Positions 36,027 through 44,836 of a DNA stretch of 64,000 bases are shown piece by piece. Numbering within the stretch: the first letter of the stretch is position 1; each line of letters starts with the position of its first letter. Below the pieces are notes generated by a model. That model ran no database searches. It saw only the letters and a list, made by a program, of their open reading frames with translations, and was not told the origin of the DNA. The stretch is from the NCBI RefSeq assembly GCF_025717675.1, contig NZ_JAJIRT010000002.1, positions 1-64,000 on the forward strand, given 5' to 3'. Origin of the DNA: Paucibacter sp. DJ2R-2. Its GTDB lineage: Bacteria > Pseudomonadota > Gammaproteobacteria > Burkholderiales > Burkholderiaceae_C. The position numbers and the translations under genes are program-made.

Positions 36027-37796
36027 TCAATGGGATTCGCGCGCCACATGGTCGCCACGCTGGCCGACGAGAAAGTCCATGTCCGCGCCCTTGTCGGCCT
36101 GCAGCACATGGTCCACATACAAACGGGCCCAGCCCGAGGCCGGCTTGGGCGGCGGCGCCCAGGCCTTGCAGCGCTCGGCCAGCGTGGCTTCGTCCACATG
36201 CAGATGCAGGCGGCGCTCGGCCACATCGAGGGTGATCAGGTCGCCGCTTTGCACCAGGGCCAGCGGGCCGCCGGCCGCGGCCTCGGGCGCCACATGCAGG
36301 ACCACGGTGCCGTAGGCGGTGCCGCTCATGCGCGCGTCCGAGAGGCGGATCATGTCGGTCACGCCTTGCGCCAGCAGCTTGGGCGGCAGGCCCATATTGC
36401 CGACCTCGGCCATGCCGGGGTAGCCCTTGGGGCCGCAGTTCTTGAGCACCATGATGGAGCTGGCGTCGATGTCCAGCGCGGGGTCGTCGATGCGGGCCTT
36501 GTAGTCCTCGATGGTCTCGAACACCACGGCGCGGCCGGTGTGCTGCATCAAAGCCGGCGAGGCGGCCGAGACCTTGATCACCGCGCCATCGGGCGCCAGA
36601 TTGCCGCGCAGCACGGCGATGCCGCCCTGGGCCACCACGGGGCGCTCGAGCGGGCGGATGACTTCGTCGTCAAAGCACTCAGCCGCCTCGATGTGCGGGC
36701 CGATGGCACCGCCGGCCACGCTGGGCGCCTCGCGGTGCAGCAGGCCGGCCTCGGCCAGGCGGCGCATGACCACGGGCAGGCCGCCGGCGTAGCAGAACTC
36801 TTCCATCAGGAAACGGCCGGCGGGCAGCAGGTCGACCAGGGTGGGCACGTCGCGGCCAAGGCGGTCCCAATCGTCCAGGTTCAGCGGTACTCCCAAGCGG
36901 CCGGCCAGGGCCAGCAGGTGGATGACGGCATTGGTCGAGCCGCCGATGGCGGCGTTGACGCGGATGGCGTTTTCAAACGCCTCGCGGGTCAGGATGTCGC
37001 TGGGCCGGCGGTTCTCTTGCACCAGGGCGACGATGCGGCGGCCGACCTGGCGGGCCAGCTCGTGGCGGCGCGCGTCCACGGCCGGCAGGGCCGCGTTGTC
37101 GGGCATGGCGATGCCCAGGGCTTCGACCATGCAGGCCATGGTGGAGGCGGTGCCCATGGTCATGCAGTGGCCGGCGCTGCGTGACATGCAGGCCTCGGCG
37201 CTGCGGAACTGGGCTTCGCTCATCTGGCCGGCGCGCACGGCCTCGGAGAATTTCCAGACATGGGTGCCCGAGCCGATGGCCTGGCCGCGGTAACGGCCGT
37301 TGAGCATGGGGCCGCCCGAGAGCACCAGGGTGGGCAGGTTGACGCTGGCCGCGCCCATCAGCAGGGCCGGGGTGGTCTTGTCGCAGCCGACCATGAGCAC
37401 CACGCCGTCCATGGGGTTGGCGCGAATGGACTCTTCCACCTCCATGGCGGCGAGGTTGCGGAACAGCATGGCCGTGGGGCGCAGATTGCTCTCGCCCAGG
37501 GCCATGGCCGGGAACTCCAGCGGCACACCGCCGGCTTGCAGGATGCCTTCGCGCACCTTGTCGACCAGGCCGCGGAAATGGGCGTTGCAGGGCACAAGGT
37601 CGGAGCCGCTGTTGCAAATGCCGATGATGGGCCGGCCGTCGAAGGCCTCGCTGCCCAGGCCCTGGTTGCGCATCCAGGATCGGTGGATGAAGCCGTCCTT
37701 GCTGTTGCCACCGAACCAGTGCTGGGAGCGGCGCGCCGGTTTCTTGAATTGGTTGTCGTTGTCGTTGTTGTTGTTGCTGTTCGAATCGTCCGACAT
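36027..37796 (-). CDS. IlvD/Edd-family sugar-acid dehydratase
   Basis: A 589-residue dehydratase that converts an aldonate to a 2-keto-3-deoxy acid using an Fe-S cluster. Cluster and substrate motifs are IGICNSGSDLVPCNAHFR (about residue 65), LMVGCDKTTPALLMGAASVN (about residue 135), and SAGHCMTMGTASTMACMVEA (about residue 210); MVLKNCGPKGYPGMAEVGN lies in the second half. The Asn/Asp-rich N-terminus (SNSNNNNDNDN) is unusual. I chose the ATG at 37796 with AAAGG upstream; a GTG at 37841 would add 15 residues. Context suggests D-galactonate, but L-arabinonate-type enzymes are close relatives. Confidence 0.88.
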   Translation of the reverse strand: MSDDSNSNNNNDNDNQFKKPARRSQHWFGGNSKDGFIHRSWMRNQGLGSEAFDGRPIIGICNSGSDLVPCNAHFRGLVDKVREGILQAGGVPLEFPAMALGESNLRPTAMLFRNLAAMEVEESIRANPMDGVVLMVGCDKTTPALLMGAASVNLPTLVLSGGPMLNGRYRGQAIGSGTHVWKFSEAVRAGQMSEAQFRSAEACMSRSAGHCMTMGTASTMACMVEALGIAMPDNAALPAVDARRHELARQVGRRIVALVQENRRPSDILTREAFENAIRVNAAIGGSTNAVIHLLALAGRLGVPLNLDDWDRLGRDVPTLVDLLPAGRFLMEEFCYAGGLPVVMRRLAEAGLLHREAPSVAGGAIGPHIEAAECFDDEVIRPLERPVVAQGGIAVLRGNLAPDGAVIKVSAASPALMQHTGRAVVFETIEDYKARIDDPALDIDASSIMVLKNCGPKGYPGMAEVGNMGLPPKLLAQGVTDMIRLSDARMSGTAYGTVVLHVAPEAAAGGPLALVQSGDLITLDVAERRLHLHVDEATLAERCKAWAPPPKPASGWARLYVDHVLQADKGADMDFLVGQRGDHVARESH

Positions 37797-37872
37797 GCGG
37801 GGCCGCCTTTGCTGCTTGAGCTTGTTCTTGAACGCATCCACACCCGCCTTCAGGACAGTTGTGATTGCAATG

Positions 37873-37886
37873 TGTTAACGTTATCT
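37873..37886. promoter_or_regulatory. Putative LacI-family operator in the divergent promoter region
   Basis: TGTTAACGTTATCT lies in the 153-bp gap between the dehydratase and dgoK starts, so one site could control both directions. It is the best match to the palindrome shared with 15708 and 26492. Confidence 0.65.
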
Positions 37887-37949
37887 CATTGTGCGCAGCT
37901 TCGCGCTGCATGACAAGGGCCAAGGCCCGTGAACAGACTGGGGTTTACG

Positions 37950-38972
37950 ATGAGATGTATCGCAATTGACTGGGGCAGCAGCAGCCGGCGCGCCTATGCG
38001 CTTGATGAAAACGGCCAGCTGCTGGCCGAGCGCCACGACCAGGCCGGCGTGCTGCACGCCGCGCTGAACTGCAAGCCCGGGCTGCGCCGCGATTTCGGCG
38101 CCGAGCTGACCGGCTTCATCGGCGACTGGCTGCGCCTGGGCCCGCGCACGGTGTGGCTGTCCGGCATGATCGGCAGCCGCCTCGGTTGGCGTGAAGCGCC
38201 TTACCTGCCGGTGCCCCTGGCGCTGGATCAGCTGGGCGCGCAGGCCTTGGATCTGGACTGGCCCGCCGCCCGCATGGTGTGCGCCGAGCCGCCGCGCCTG
38301 CGCCTCTTGCCCGGCCTGAGCCAGCTGCCCGAAGCCGGCCCGGCCGATGTGATGCGCGGCGAAGAAACCCAGCTGCTGGGCGCCTGGCGGCATTGGCAAG
38401 CCAGCGGCACGGCGGCGGGCGATGAAGCCCTGTTCATCCTGCCCGGCACGCACAGCAAATGGGCCCATCTGCGCAGCGATCGGGGCCTGGCTCAGGTGCT
38501 GAGCTTCCAGACTTTCATGACCGGCGAGCTGTTCCGCCTGCTGAGCCAGCAAGGCGCTTTGGGCAGCCTGATCGACAGCACCCTGCCCCTGCTCGAGCAC
38601 CCGCTGGCCCAGCAAGGCTTTGATCAAGGCGTGGACTGGGCGCAGGACGAAGCTTCATCGCTGCTGGCCCAGCTCTTCCGCGTGCGCGCCGAGGCCTTGC
38701 TGGCACCGCCGGCCCGGCGGCCGGGCAGCGCAGTGGACGAGATGCGCCTGCAGGCCGCGGCCCGCCTCTCGGGCCTGCTGATCGGCAGCGAGCTGGGCCA
38801 GTTGCGGCGCCAGCCCACCCTGCGCGCCCTGCCCTTGCTGGCCGTGGGCGAGGCGCGGCTCTGCGCCTGGTATGCGCGCGCAGCCGAACGACTGGGCCTG
38901 AGCCTGCAATGCCTGGATCCGCGCGAAGCGCATCTGGCCGCGCTGCGTGCGCTCGAAGGCCTGGGCGAATGA
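37950..38972 (+). CDS. dgoK: 2-dehydro-3-deoxygalactonokinase
   Basis: Phosphorylates 2-keto-3-deoxygalactonate (and possibly the gluconate epimer) at C6. The 340-residue protein has the kinase signature IAIDWGSSSRRAYALDENG at the N-terminus, TVWLSGMIGSRLGWREAPYLP, MRGEETQLLGAW and FILPGTHSKWAHL, all characteristic of DgoK. I chose the ATG at 37950, because the conserved IDWGSS follows within a few residues; a GTG lies 21 nt upstream. It is followed closely by dgoA. Confidence 0.93.
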   Translation: MRCIAIDWGSSSRRAYALDENGQLLAERHDQAGVLHAALNCKPGLRRDFGAELTGFIGDWLRLGPRTVWLSGMIGSRLGWREAPYLPVPLALDQLGAQALDLDWPAARMVCAEPPRLRLLPGLSQLPEAGPADVMRGEETQLLGAWRHWQASGTAAGDEALFILPGTHSKWAHLRSDRGLAQVLSFQTFMTGELFRLLSQQGALGSLIDSTLPLLEHPLAQQGFDQGVDWAQDEASSLLAQLFRVRAEALLAPPARRPGSAVDEMRLQAAARLSGLLIGSELGQLRRQPTLRALPLLAVGEARLCAWYARAAERLGLSLQCLDPREAHLAALRALEGLGE

Positions 38973-38986
38973 TTGAAAGGACCGCG

Positions 38987-39625
38987 ATGAAAGCGAACCC
39001 CAACCCCTTTGCACCCACGCCCGCCTACCCGCCCCTGGTGGCCATCTTGCGCGGCTTGCAGCCCGAAGAAGCGGCCGAGGTCGGGCTGGCCCTGTATGAG
39101 GCCGGCCTGCGCCTGATCGAGGTGCCGCTGAACCGCCCCGGTGCCTTGCAAGCCCTGAGCCTGATGCGCCAGGCCTTGCCGGCCGATGCCCATCTGGGCG
39201 CCGGCACGGTGCTGAGGCCCGAGCAAGCGGACGCCCTGCGTGAGGCCGGCGGCACGCTGGCCATCTCTCCGCACCTGGACCCGGATCTGGTGCGCCACAG
39301 CGTGGCCCTGGACCTGTGGACCATGCCCGGCGTGGCCACGGTCAGCGAAGCCTTTGCCGCTCTGCGCGCGGGCGCCCATGCGCTCAAGGCCTTCCCCAAC
39401 GACGCGCTGCCGCCCGAGGCCTTGCGGGCCTGGCGCACGGTCTTGCCCGAGGCCCTGATCTACCCGGTCGGCGGCATGGGCCTGCACAACCTGGCGGCCT
39501 ACCGCCGCGCCGGTGCCACAGGCGCCGGCCTGGGCTCGGCGATCTACCGCGCGGGTGACAGCGCGAGCGTGGTGGGGGAGCGGTCGAGAGAGTTGGTGAG
39601 CGCCTGGAACGCCTCAGCGGACTGA
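38987..39625 (+). CDS. dgoA: 2-dehydro-3-deoxy-6-phosphogalactonate aldolase
   Basis: Cleaves KDPGal to pyruvate and glyceraldehyde-3-phosphate. The 212-residue class I aldolase has VAILRGLQPEEAAEVGLALYEAGLRLIEVPLN at the start, GAGTVL, the Schiff-base lysine in ALKAFPND (about residue 133) and the end motif GAGLGSAIYRAG. The ATG at 38987 has GAAAGGA before it. It is 14 nt downstream of dgoK. No kdgK or eda gene is seen, so this pair may also handle the gluconate epimers coming from KduD. Confidence 0.93.
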   Translation: MKANPNPFAPTPAYPPLVAILRGLQPEEAAEVGLALYEAGLRLIEVPLNRPGALQALSLMRQALPADAHLGAGTVLRPEQADALREAGGTLAISPHLDPDLVRHSVALDLWTMPGVATVSEAFAALRAGAHALKAFPNDALPPEALRAWRTVLPEALIYPVGGMGLHNLAAYRRAGATGAGLGSAIYRAGDSASVVGERSRELVSAWNASAD

Positions 39626-39678
39626 GGCGAACCGCCTGATGACAGCCTGGCGACGACTCAGCGGACTGTCACAAAACA

Positions 39679-39696
39679 GGGGCGCCCAGCGCCCCG
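39679..39696 (+). terminator. Possible terminator after dgoA
   Basis: GGGGCG-cccag-CGCCCC forms a 6-bp GC stem about 55 nt past the dgoA stop. A TTTTTT run appears some 25 nt further on, so it is not a textbook terminator. The gap 39626-39825 otherwise holds only short inverted CCTGATGA/TCATCAGG segments. Confidence 0.4.
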
Positions 39697-39825
39697 GCGG
39701 TCATCAGGCTGACATGTCACTTTTTTACAGTCCGGGCTGCAAGCACCTCCCCTAGGTCTGCGCTGACCAGCAGCCGAACCCAGAGGCAGGGCCGAGATTC
39801 CACCCCCTTTGACTGAAGTTCTGAC

Positions 39826-41805
39826 ATGTCCAAAACTCCCCAAACCTCCCGCCGCCAGGCCCTGAAGTTTCTGAGCACCCCCTTGATGCTGCCCCTGGGC
39901 GGCCTCGGCGCCAGCCTGAGCCTGACGGCCTGCGGCGGTGGCGATGATGACTTCCCGGCGCCCACGCCCGTGCCGGTGCCGGTCAATTACGTGTCCGCGG
40001 CCTTCACCGCCATGGCTGCCCTCGACCTGAGCAAGCCTGCCGCCATGGCCACCACCACGGTGGCGTCCACGCTCGACGTCAGCCTGTCCAACGGCAGCAA
40101 GCAAAGCTTCAAGCTGGCTTACCAAGCCTTCTTCCTGACCGGCGACGCCGTGCCGGACGGCAAGGGCGGCACCATCCAGGCTGGCAGCTACTACGACATC
40201 AACAACAAGCCCATCATCGACACGACCGTGGCTGGCAAGGATCGCCAGTTCTTCTCGGACTCGCCCGATGGCACTTCGCTGCTGAGCGTGGCCAACCCCA
40301 CGGTCACCGGCATCAAGGGCAAGGCGGTGTTCGCCGTCGTGCAATTCGAATACACGACCTGGGCGCAAGACGGCAAGACCGATATGTACGGCAAGCTGCC
40401 CTCGCCCATCGCCGTGCTGACCCTGGACCAAGACCAGACCACCGGCAAGCTGAGCCTGGTCAAGTACCACAACGTCGACACCTCCTCGGCCAACGGCCTG
40501 TGGATCACTTGCGGCTCCAGCCTGTCGCCTTGGGGCACCCATCTGTCCTCGGAAGAGTACGAGCCGGATGCCTTCACCATTGCCTCGAACACCATGTTCA
40601 AGGCCTTCAGCAAGAACCTGTTCGGCGACGAAACCAAGGCCAACCCCTACCACTACGGCCACATGCCCGAAGTGACGGTCAACCCCGACGGCACCGGCAG
40701 CATCAAGAAGCATTACTGCCTGGGCCGCATCTCGCACGAGCTGATCGAAGTGATGCCGGACAAGCGCACCGCCATCATGGGCGATGACGCCACCAACGGC
40801 GGCTTCTTCATGTTCGTGGCCGACAAGGAAGCGGATCTGTCTGCCGGTACCCTGTACGTCGCCAAGGTCGGCGCCGGCTTCTCCATCGACCCGGCCGCTG
40901 CTGGCGCCGCGCTGACCTGGATCAAGCTCGGCTCTGCCACCAGCGCCGAGATCAAGAAGCTGGCCGACACGCTCAAGCCCACCGACATCATGGATGTGGC
41001 CACGGTGGACCCCAAGGACGCCAGCTTCACCAAGATCTACTTCAGCGGCAAGGTGCAGTGGGTCAAGCTCAAGCCCGGCATGGAAAAGGCCGCCGCCTTC
41101 CTGGAAACTCACCGCTATGCAGCCCTGATGGGCGGCAGCATGGCCTTCACCAAGATGGAAGGCACGACGGTCAACATCAAGGACAAGATTGCCTACTCGG
41201 CCCTGCAGAACATGCAGAGCTCCATGGTCAAGGGCAATGCCGCCAACAACCCGGACTACGGCGTGGTGATCGACAAGACCGTCAACGCCGGCGCCGTGCT
41301 GGCTCACACCTTGAGCGGTGGCCAGAAGGACACTGCCGGCGCAGCCATCAGCAGCGAATGGGTGCCCAGCCTGACCAAGGCCTTGCTGGTCGGCGAAGAC
41401 ATCGCCGCCGATGCCCTGGGCAATCTGGCCAACCCCGACAAGATCGGCGCTCCGGACAACCTGAAGTTCTCGGAAAAGCTGCGCACCCTCTTCATCGGTG
41501 AAGACAGCGGCTACCACGTCAACAACTTTGTCTGGGCCTACAACGTCGACACCAAGGTGTTGAGCCGTCTGGTGTCCATGCCCTCGGGTGCCGAAGCCAC
41601 TGGCCTGGGCGTGGTCGACGATCTGAACGGCTGGACCTACATCACCAGCAACTTCCAGCATCCTGGCGACTGGAGCGCCAGCCTGCACAGCAAGGTTCAA
41701 GCCACCCTGGACCCGCTGGTGCGCGCCAACTACAAGGACCGTTTCGGAGCCGCCGTCGGCTACCTGACGGCCGAAGCCACCAGCATCAAGCTGAACAAGC
41801 TCTGA
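39826..41805 (+). CDS. PhoX-family alkaline phosphatase (DUF839), Tat-exported
   Basis: A 659-residue protein. The N-terminus has a Tat-like SRRQALKFLSTPLM, then a hydrophobic stretch ending at a cysteine (SLTACGGG), so it may be a Tat-exported lipoprotein. The family signatures SPWGTHLSSEEYEPDAF (about residue 240), GRISHELIEVMPDKRTAIMGDDATNGGFFMFVADK (about residue 310) and DSGYHVNNFVWAYNV follow. PhoX enzymes are calcium/iron phosphatases induced by phosphate shortage; no pho box could be assigned. It ends with a strong terminator shared with uvrD. Confidence 0.88.
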   Translation: MSKTPQTSRRQALKFLSTPLMLPLGGLGASLSLTACGGGDDDFPAPTPVPVPVNYVSAAFTAMAALDLSKPAAMATTTVASTLDVSLSNGSKQSFKLAYQAFFLTGDAVPDGKGGTIQAGSYYDINNKPIIDTTVAGKDRQFFSDSPDGTSLLSVANPTVTGIKGKAVFAVVQFEYTTWAQDGKTDMYGKLPSPIAVLTLDQDQTTGKLSLVKYHNVDTSSANGLWITCGSSLSPWGTHLSSEEYEPDAFTIASNTMFKAFSKNLFGDETKANPYHYGHMPEVTVNPDGTGSIKKHYCLGRISHELIEVMPDKRTAIMGDDATNGGFFMFVADKEADLSAGTLYVAKVGAGFSIDPAAAGAALTWIKLGSATSAEIKKLADTLKPTDIMDVATVDPKDASFTKIYFSGKVQWVKLKPGMEKAAAFLETHRYAALMGGSMAFTKMEGTTVNIKDKIAYSALQNMQSSMVKGNAANNPDYGVVIDKTVNAGAVLAHTLSGGQKDTAGAAISSEWVPSLTKALLVGEDIAADALGNLANPDKIGAPDNLKFSEKLRTLFIGEDSGYHVNNFVWAYNVDTKVLSRLVSMPSGAEATGLGVVDDLNGWTYITSNFQHPGDWSASLHSKVQATLDPLVRANYKDRFGAAVGYLTAEATSIKLNKL

Positions 41806-41843
41806 TCCCCTGCGGCCTCGTGCCGCTTGGAGAGTGCAAAACA

Positions 41844-41876
41844 AAGGCCCGCTTGCCTCCTTGGCAAGCGGGCCTT
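41844..41876. terminator. Bidirectional intrinsic terminator between phoX-like gene and uvrD
   Basis: AAGGCCCGCTTGCC and GGCAAGCGGGCCTT form a perfect 14-bp stem with a 5-nt loop. It is followed by CTTGTTTT on the plus strand and by TTGTTTTGCA on the minus strand. It separates the two convergent genes. Confidence 0.92.
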
Positions 41877-41910
41877 CTTGTTTTGGGCGGCGCCGCGGCA
41901 GACCCGTCGA

Positions 41911-44388
41911 TCAATCGATCGGCGTCAGCTTGGCCACCGACAGCGCCAGCCACTTCATGCCGTGGCGGCCGAAGTTGACTTGGGCGCGGGCATCGGCGCC
42001 GCTGCCTTCCAGGGTTAGCAAGACGCCCTCGCCGAACTTGGTGTGGAACACGCCCTTGCCGACCTTGAGGCCGCCATGCTCGTCGGCCACCTTCTGGGCG
42101 GCGGCCTGCTTCATGCTCTTGGGCACAGGGGTGGTGTCGTAGGCGGGCTTTTCGACCCGGCCGGCGCCGACCATGGACTTGAGGCCCGAGCCGCGCTCCC
42201 AGGCGCTTTGGTATTCCTTGGCGAAGCCGGAGCCGAAGCCCTGGTTGCGCGGGGTCAGCCATTTCAGGCAGGCCTCGGGCAGCTCGTCGAAGAAGCGGCT
42301 CTTGACGTTGTAGCGGGTCTGGCCGTGCAGCATGCGGGTCTGGCTGAAGGCCAGGTAGAGGCGCTGACGGGCGCGGGTGATGGCCACATACATCAGGCGG
42401 CGCTCTTCCTCCAGGCCGTCGCTGTCGGACATGGAGTTCTCGTGCGGGAACAAGCCTTCTTCCAGGCCGGTGATGAAGACCGCGTCGAACTCCAGGCCCT
42501 TGCTCGAATGCACCGTCATCAGCTGCACGGCGTCCTGGCCGGCCTGCGCCTGGTTGTCACCGGCTTCCAGCGAGGCATGGGTCAGGAAGGCGGCCAGGGG
42601 CGACATGATCTCGCCGGTTTCGGCATCGGGCGTGAAGTTGGCGGGCGCCACGGCGGCGGGGAAGCCCTCCGAGATGGCGCCGGGCGACAACTCATCGACC
42701 GGCAGGGCCACGGCGTCCTTGCCGAAGCCCTCTTGCGTGACAAAGGCTTCGGCGGCGTTGATCAGTTCGCCCAAGTTCTCCAGGCGCTCGGCGCCGTCCT
42801 TGTCGTTGCGGTAGAACTCGTTGAGGCCGGAGATCTCGAGGATCTGCTCGATGATCTCGCGCAGGGTGTGGCCTTGGGTCAGATTGCGGGTCGAGTCGAT
42901 CAGGCCGGTGAAGGCCTGCAGATTGCTGCCGGCCTTGCCGGCCACCGCGCCCACGCTCTGGTACAGGCTGCGGCCGGACATGCGGGCGGCGTCCTGCAAC
43001 AGCTCAATGGCGCGCGCGCCGATGCCGCGGGTCGGGAAATTGACCACGCGCAAAAAGCTGGTGTCGTCGTTGGGGTTCTCAAGCAGGCGCAGGTAGGAGA
43101 GCGCATGCTTCACTTCCGCCCGCTCGAAGAAGCGCAGGCCGCCGTACACACGATAAGGAATGCCGGCATTGAAGAGCGCCGATTCGATCACCCGTGACTG
43201 CGCATTGCTGCGGTAGAGCACGGCGATTTCCTTGCGATCGATGCCCGAACGATGGAGGGCTTGCGCCTCCTCGATCAGCCACTGGGCTTCCGCGAAATCA
43301 CTGGCCGCCTCGAACACCCGCACCAGCTCGCCGGCGCCAGCATCGGTGCGCAAGGTCTTGCCCAGGCGGCGGCTGTTGCGGCTGATCAGCTCGTTAGCGG
43401 AATCGAGGATGTTGGAGAAGCTGCGGTAGTTCTGCTCCAGCTTGATGACCTTTTTGACGCGGTACTCGCGCTCAAAATCGGCCATATTGCCGACCCGCGC
43501 ACCGCGGAAGGCATAAATGCTCTGGTCGTCGTCGCCCACCGCCATCACCCCCTGGCCACGGCCCGGGGGCGCGAACATCTTGAGCCATGCATATTGCAGC
43601 TTGTTGGTGTCCTGAAACTCGTCGACCAGGATGTGGCTGAAGCGGCGCTGGTAATGGTCACGCACGGCCGGGTTGTCGCGCATCAGCTCGTAGGAGCGCA
43701 GCATCAGCTCGGCGAAGTCGATCACTCCTTCGCGCTGGCATTGGTCCTCGTAGGCCTTGTAGATCTCGATCAGGGTCTTGGTCTGCTCGTCGCGCGGCTC
43801 GATGTCACCGGGGCGCTGCGCGTCTTCCTTGGCGCCGGCGATGAACCAACTGACCTGCTTGGGCACGAAGCGCTCTTCATCGAGCTTCATGGCCTTGATG
43901 ACGCGCTTGATGGCCGAGACGGAATCGGAGGCATCGAGGATCTGGAAGCCTTGCGGCAGGCCGGCCAGCTTCCAGTGCGCGCGCAGGAAGCGGTTGCACA
44001 GGCCGTGGAAGGTGCCGATCCACATGCCACGCACCTGCACCGGCAGCATGGCGCCCAAGCGCGTCTGCATTTCCTTGGAGGCCTTGTTGGTGAAGGTCAC
44101 GGCCATCACGCTGCCCGGTGTCAGCTGGCCGGTCTGCATCAGCCAGGCGATGCGGGTGGTCAGCACCCGGGTCTTGCCCGAGCCGGCGCCGGCCAGGATC
44201 AGGGCCGGCTCCTGCCCCAGGGTCACGGCGGCGTACTGCTCGGGGTTGAGGTTCTTGAGCAGGCCGCTGGCTTGGGGCTGGACCAGGGGCTCAGGCACGA
44301 CCTCTGCCGCGAACTCGGCCTCGGCAAACAAATCCTCGTTCAGTTCTTCGGGCGGGGCTTCGGGGCGCGGGTCGTGGGGCATGTTCAT
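41911..44388 (-). CDS. uvrD: UvrD/PcrA-type superfamily 1 DNA helicase
   Basis: An 825-residue 3'-5' helicase for nucleotide excision and mismatch repair. Helicase motifs are intact: LNPEQYAAVTLG (Q motif), LILAGAGSGKTRVL (motif I, about residue 66), HILVDEFQDTNKLQYAWLKM (motif II), GDDDQSIYAFRGA (III), LEQNYRS (IV), and LMTVHSSKGLEFDAVFITGLEEGLFP plus YVAITRARQRLYL (V and VI). A C-terminal domain with GVFHTKFGEGVLL (Tudor-like) binds RNA polymerase in related proteins. Start at 44388; an ATG two codons later is possible. It is transcribed divergently from the ychJ gene. Confidence 0.94.
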   Translation of the reverse strand: MNMPHDPRPEAPPEELNEDLFAEAEFAAEVVPEPLVQPQASGLLKNLNPEQYAAVTLGQEPALILAGAGSGKTRVLTTRIAWLMQTGQLTPGSVMAVTFTNKASKEMQTRLGAMLPVQVRGMWIGTFHGLCNRFLRAHWKLAGLPQGFQILDASDSVSAIKRVIKAMKLDEERFVPKQVSWFIAGAKEDAQRPGDIEPRDEQTKTLIEIYKAYEDQCQREGVIDFAELMLRSYELMRDNPAVRDHYQRRFSHILVDEFQDTNKLQYAWLKMFAPPGRGQGVMAVGDDDQSIYAFRGARVGNMADFEREYRVKKVIKLEQNYRSFSNILDSANELISRNSRRLGKTLRTDAGAGELVRVFEAASDFAEAQWLIEEAQALHRSGIDRKEIAVLYRSNAQSRVIESALFNAGIPYRVYGGLRFFERAEVKHALSYLRLLENPNDDTSFLRVVNFPTRGIGARAIELLQDAARMSGRSLYQSVGAVAGKAGSNLQAFTGLIDSTRNLTQGHTLREIIEQILEISGLNEFYRNDKDGAERLENLGELINAAEAFVTQEGFGKDAVALPVDELSPGAISEGFPAAVAPANFTPDAETGEIMSPLAAFLTHASLEAGDNQAQAGQDAVQLMTVHSSKGLEFDAVFITGLEEGLFPHENSMSDSDGLEEERRLMYVAITRARQRLYLAFSQTRMLHGQTRYNVKSRFFDELPEACLKWLTPRNQGFGSGFAKEYQSAWERGSGLKSMVGAGRVEKPAYDTTPVPKSMKQAAAQKVADEHGGLKVGKGVFHTKFGEGVLLTLEGSGADARAQVNFGRHGMKWLALSVAKLTPID

Positions 44389-44413
44389 CGTGGCATTTTA
44401 GGTTTGCGGCATC

Positions 44414-44827
44414 ATGCGGCCGATGAATGCGCCAGAAGACCTGCCCTGCCCCTGCGGCCATGCCGCCAGCTACGCCGCTTGCTGCGGCCGCCTCCATGCC
44501 CACTTTGCTGCCAGCGGCGAGCTGATCGCAGACAGCGCCGAGGCCCTCATGCGCTCGCGCTACAGCGCCTTCGTGCGCGACGAGCTGGCTTATCTGCAAG
44601 CGACTTGGCACGCCAGCACGCGGCCCGCCGAGCTGTCAGCCAATGAGCCGGGCCTGAAGTGGCTGGGCCTGAACGTAAAAAAGCATGGTGAGCTCGACGC
44701 TGACCATGCTTGGGTGGAGTTCGTGGCCCGCTGCAAGCTCGGCGGACGGGCCCAGCGCCTGCAGGAGCGCAGCCGCTTTGTGCGCGAGAACGGGGTGTGG
44801 TTCTACCTGGACGGCGAGCTCAGCTGA
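44414..44827 (+). CDS. YchJ-family SEC-C metal-binding protein
   Basis: A 137-residue protein starting with the zinc-type CPCGHAASYAACCGRLH motif, followed by ALMRSRYSAFVRDELAYL and WLGLNVKKHGE typical of the YchJ (UPF0225) family; the NTF2-like fold is expected. Function is unknown. A second ATG at 44423 is equally possible as start. Confidence 0.85.
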   Translation: MRPMNAPEDLPCPCGHAASYAACCGRLHAHFAASGELIADSAEALMRSRYSAFVRDELAYLQATWHASTRPAELSANEPGLKWLGLNVKKHGELDADHAWVEFVARCKLGGRAQRLQERSRFVRENGVWFYLDGELS

Positions 44828-44836
44828 AGCGGCCGA

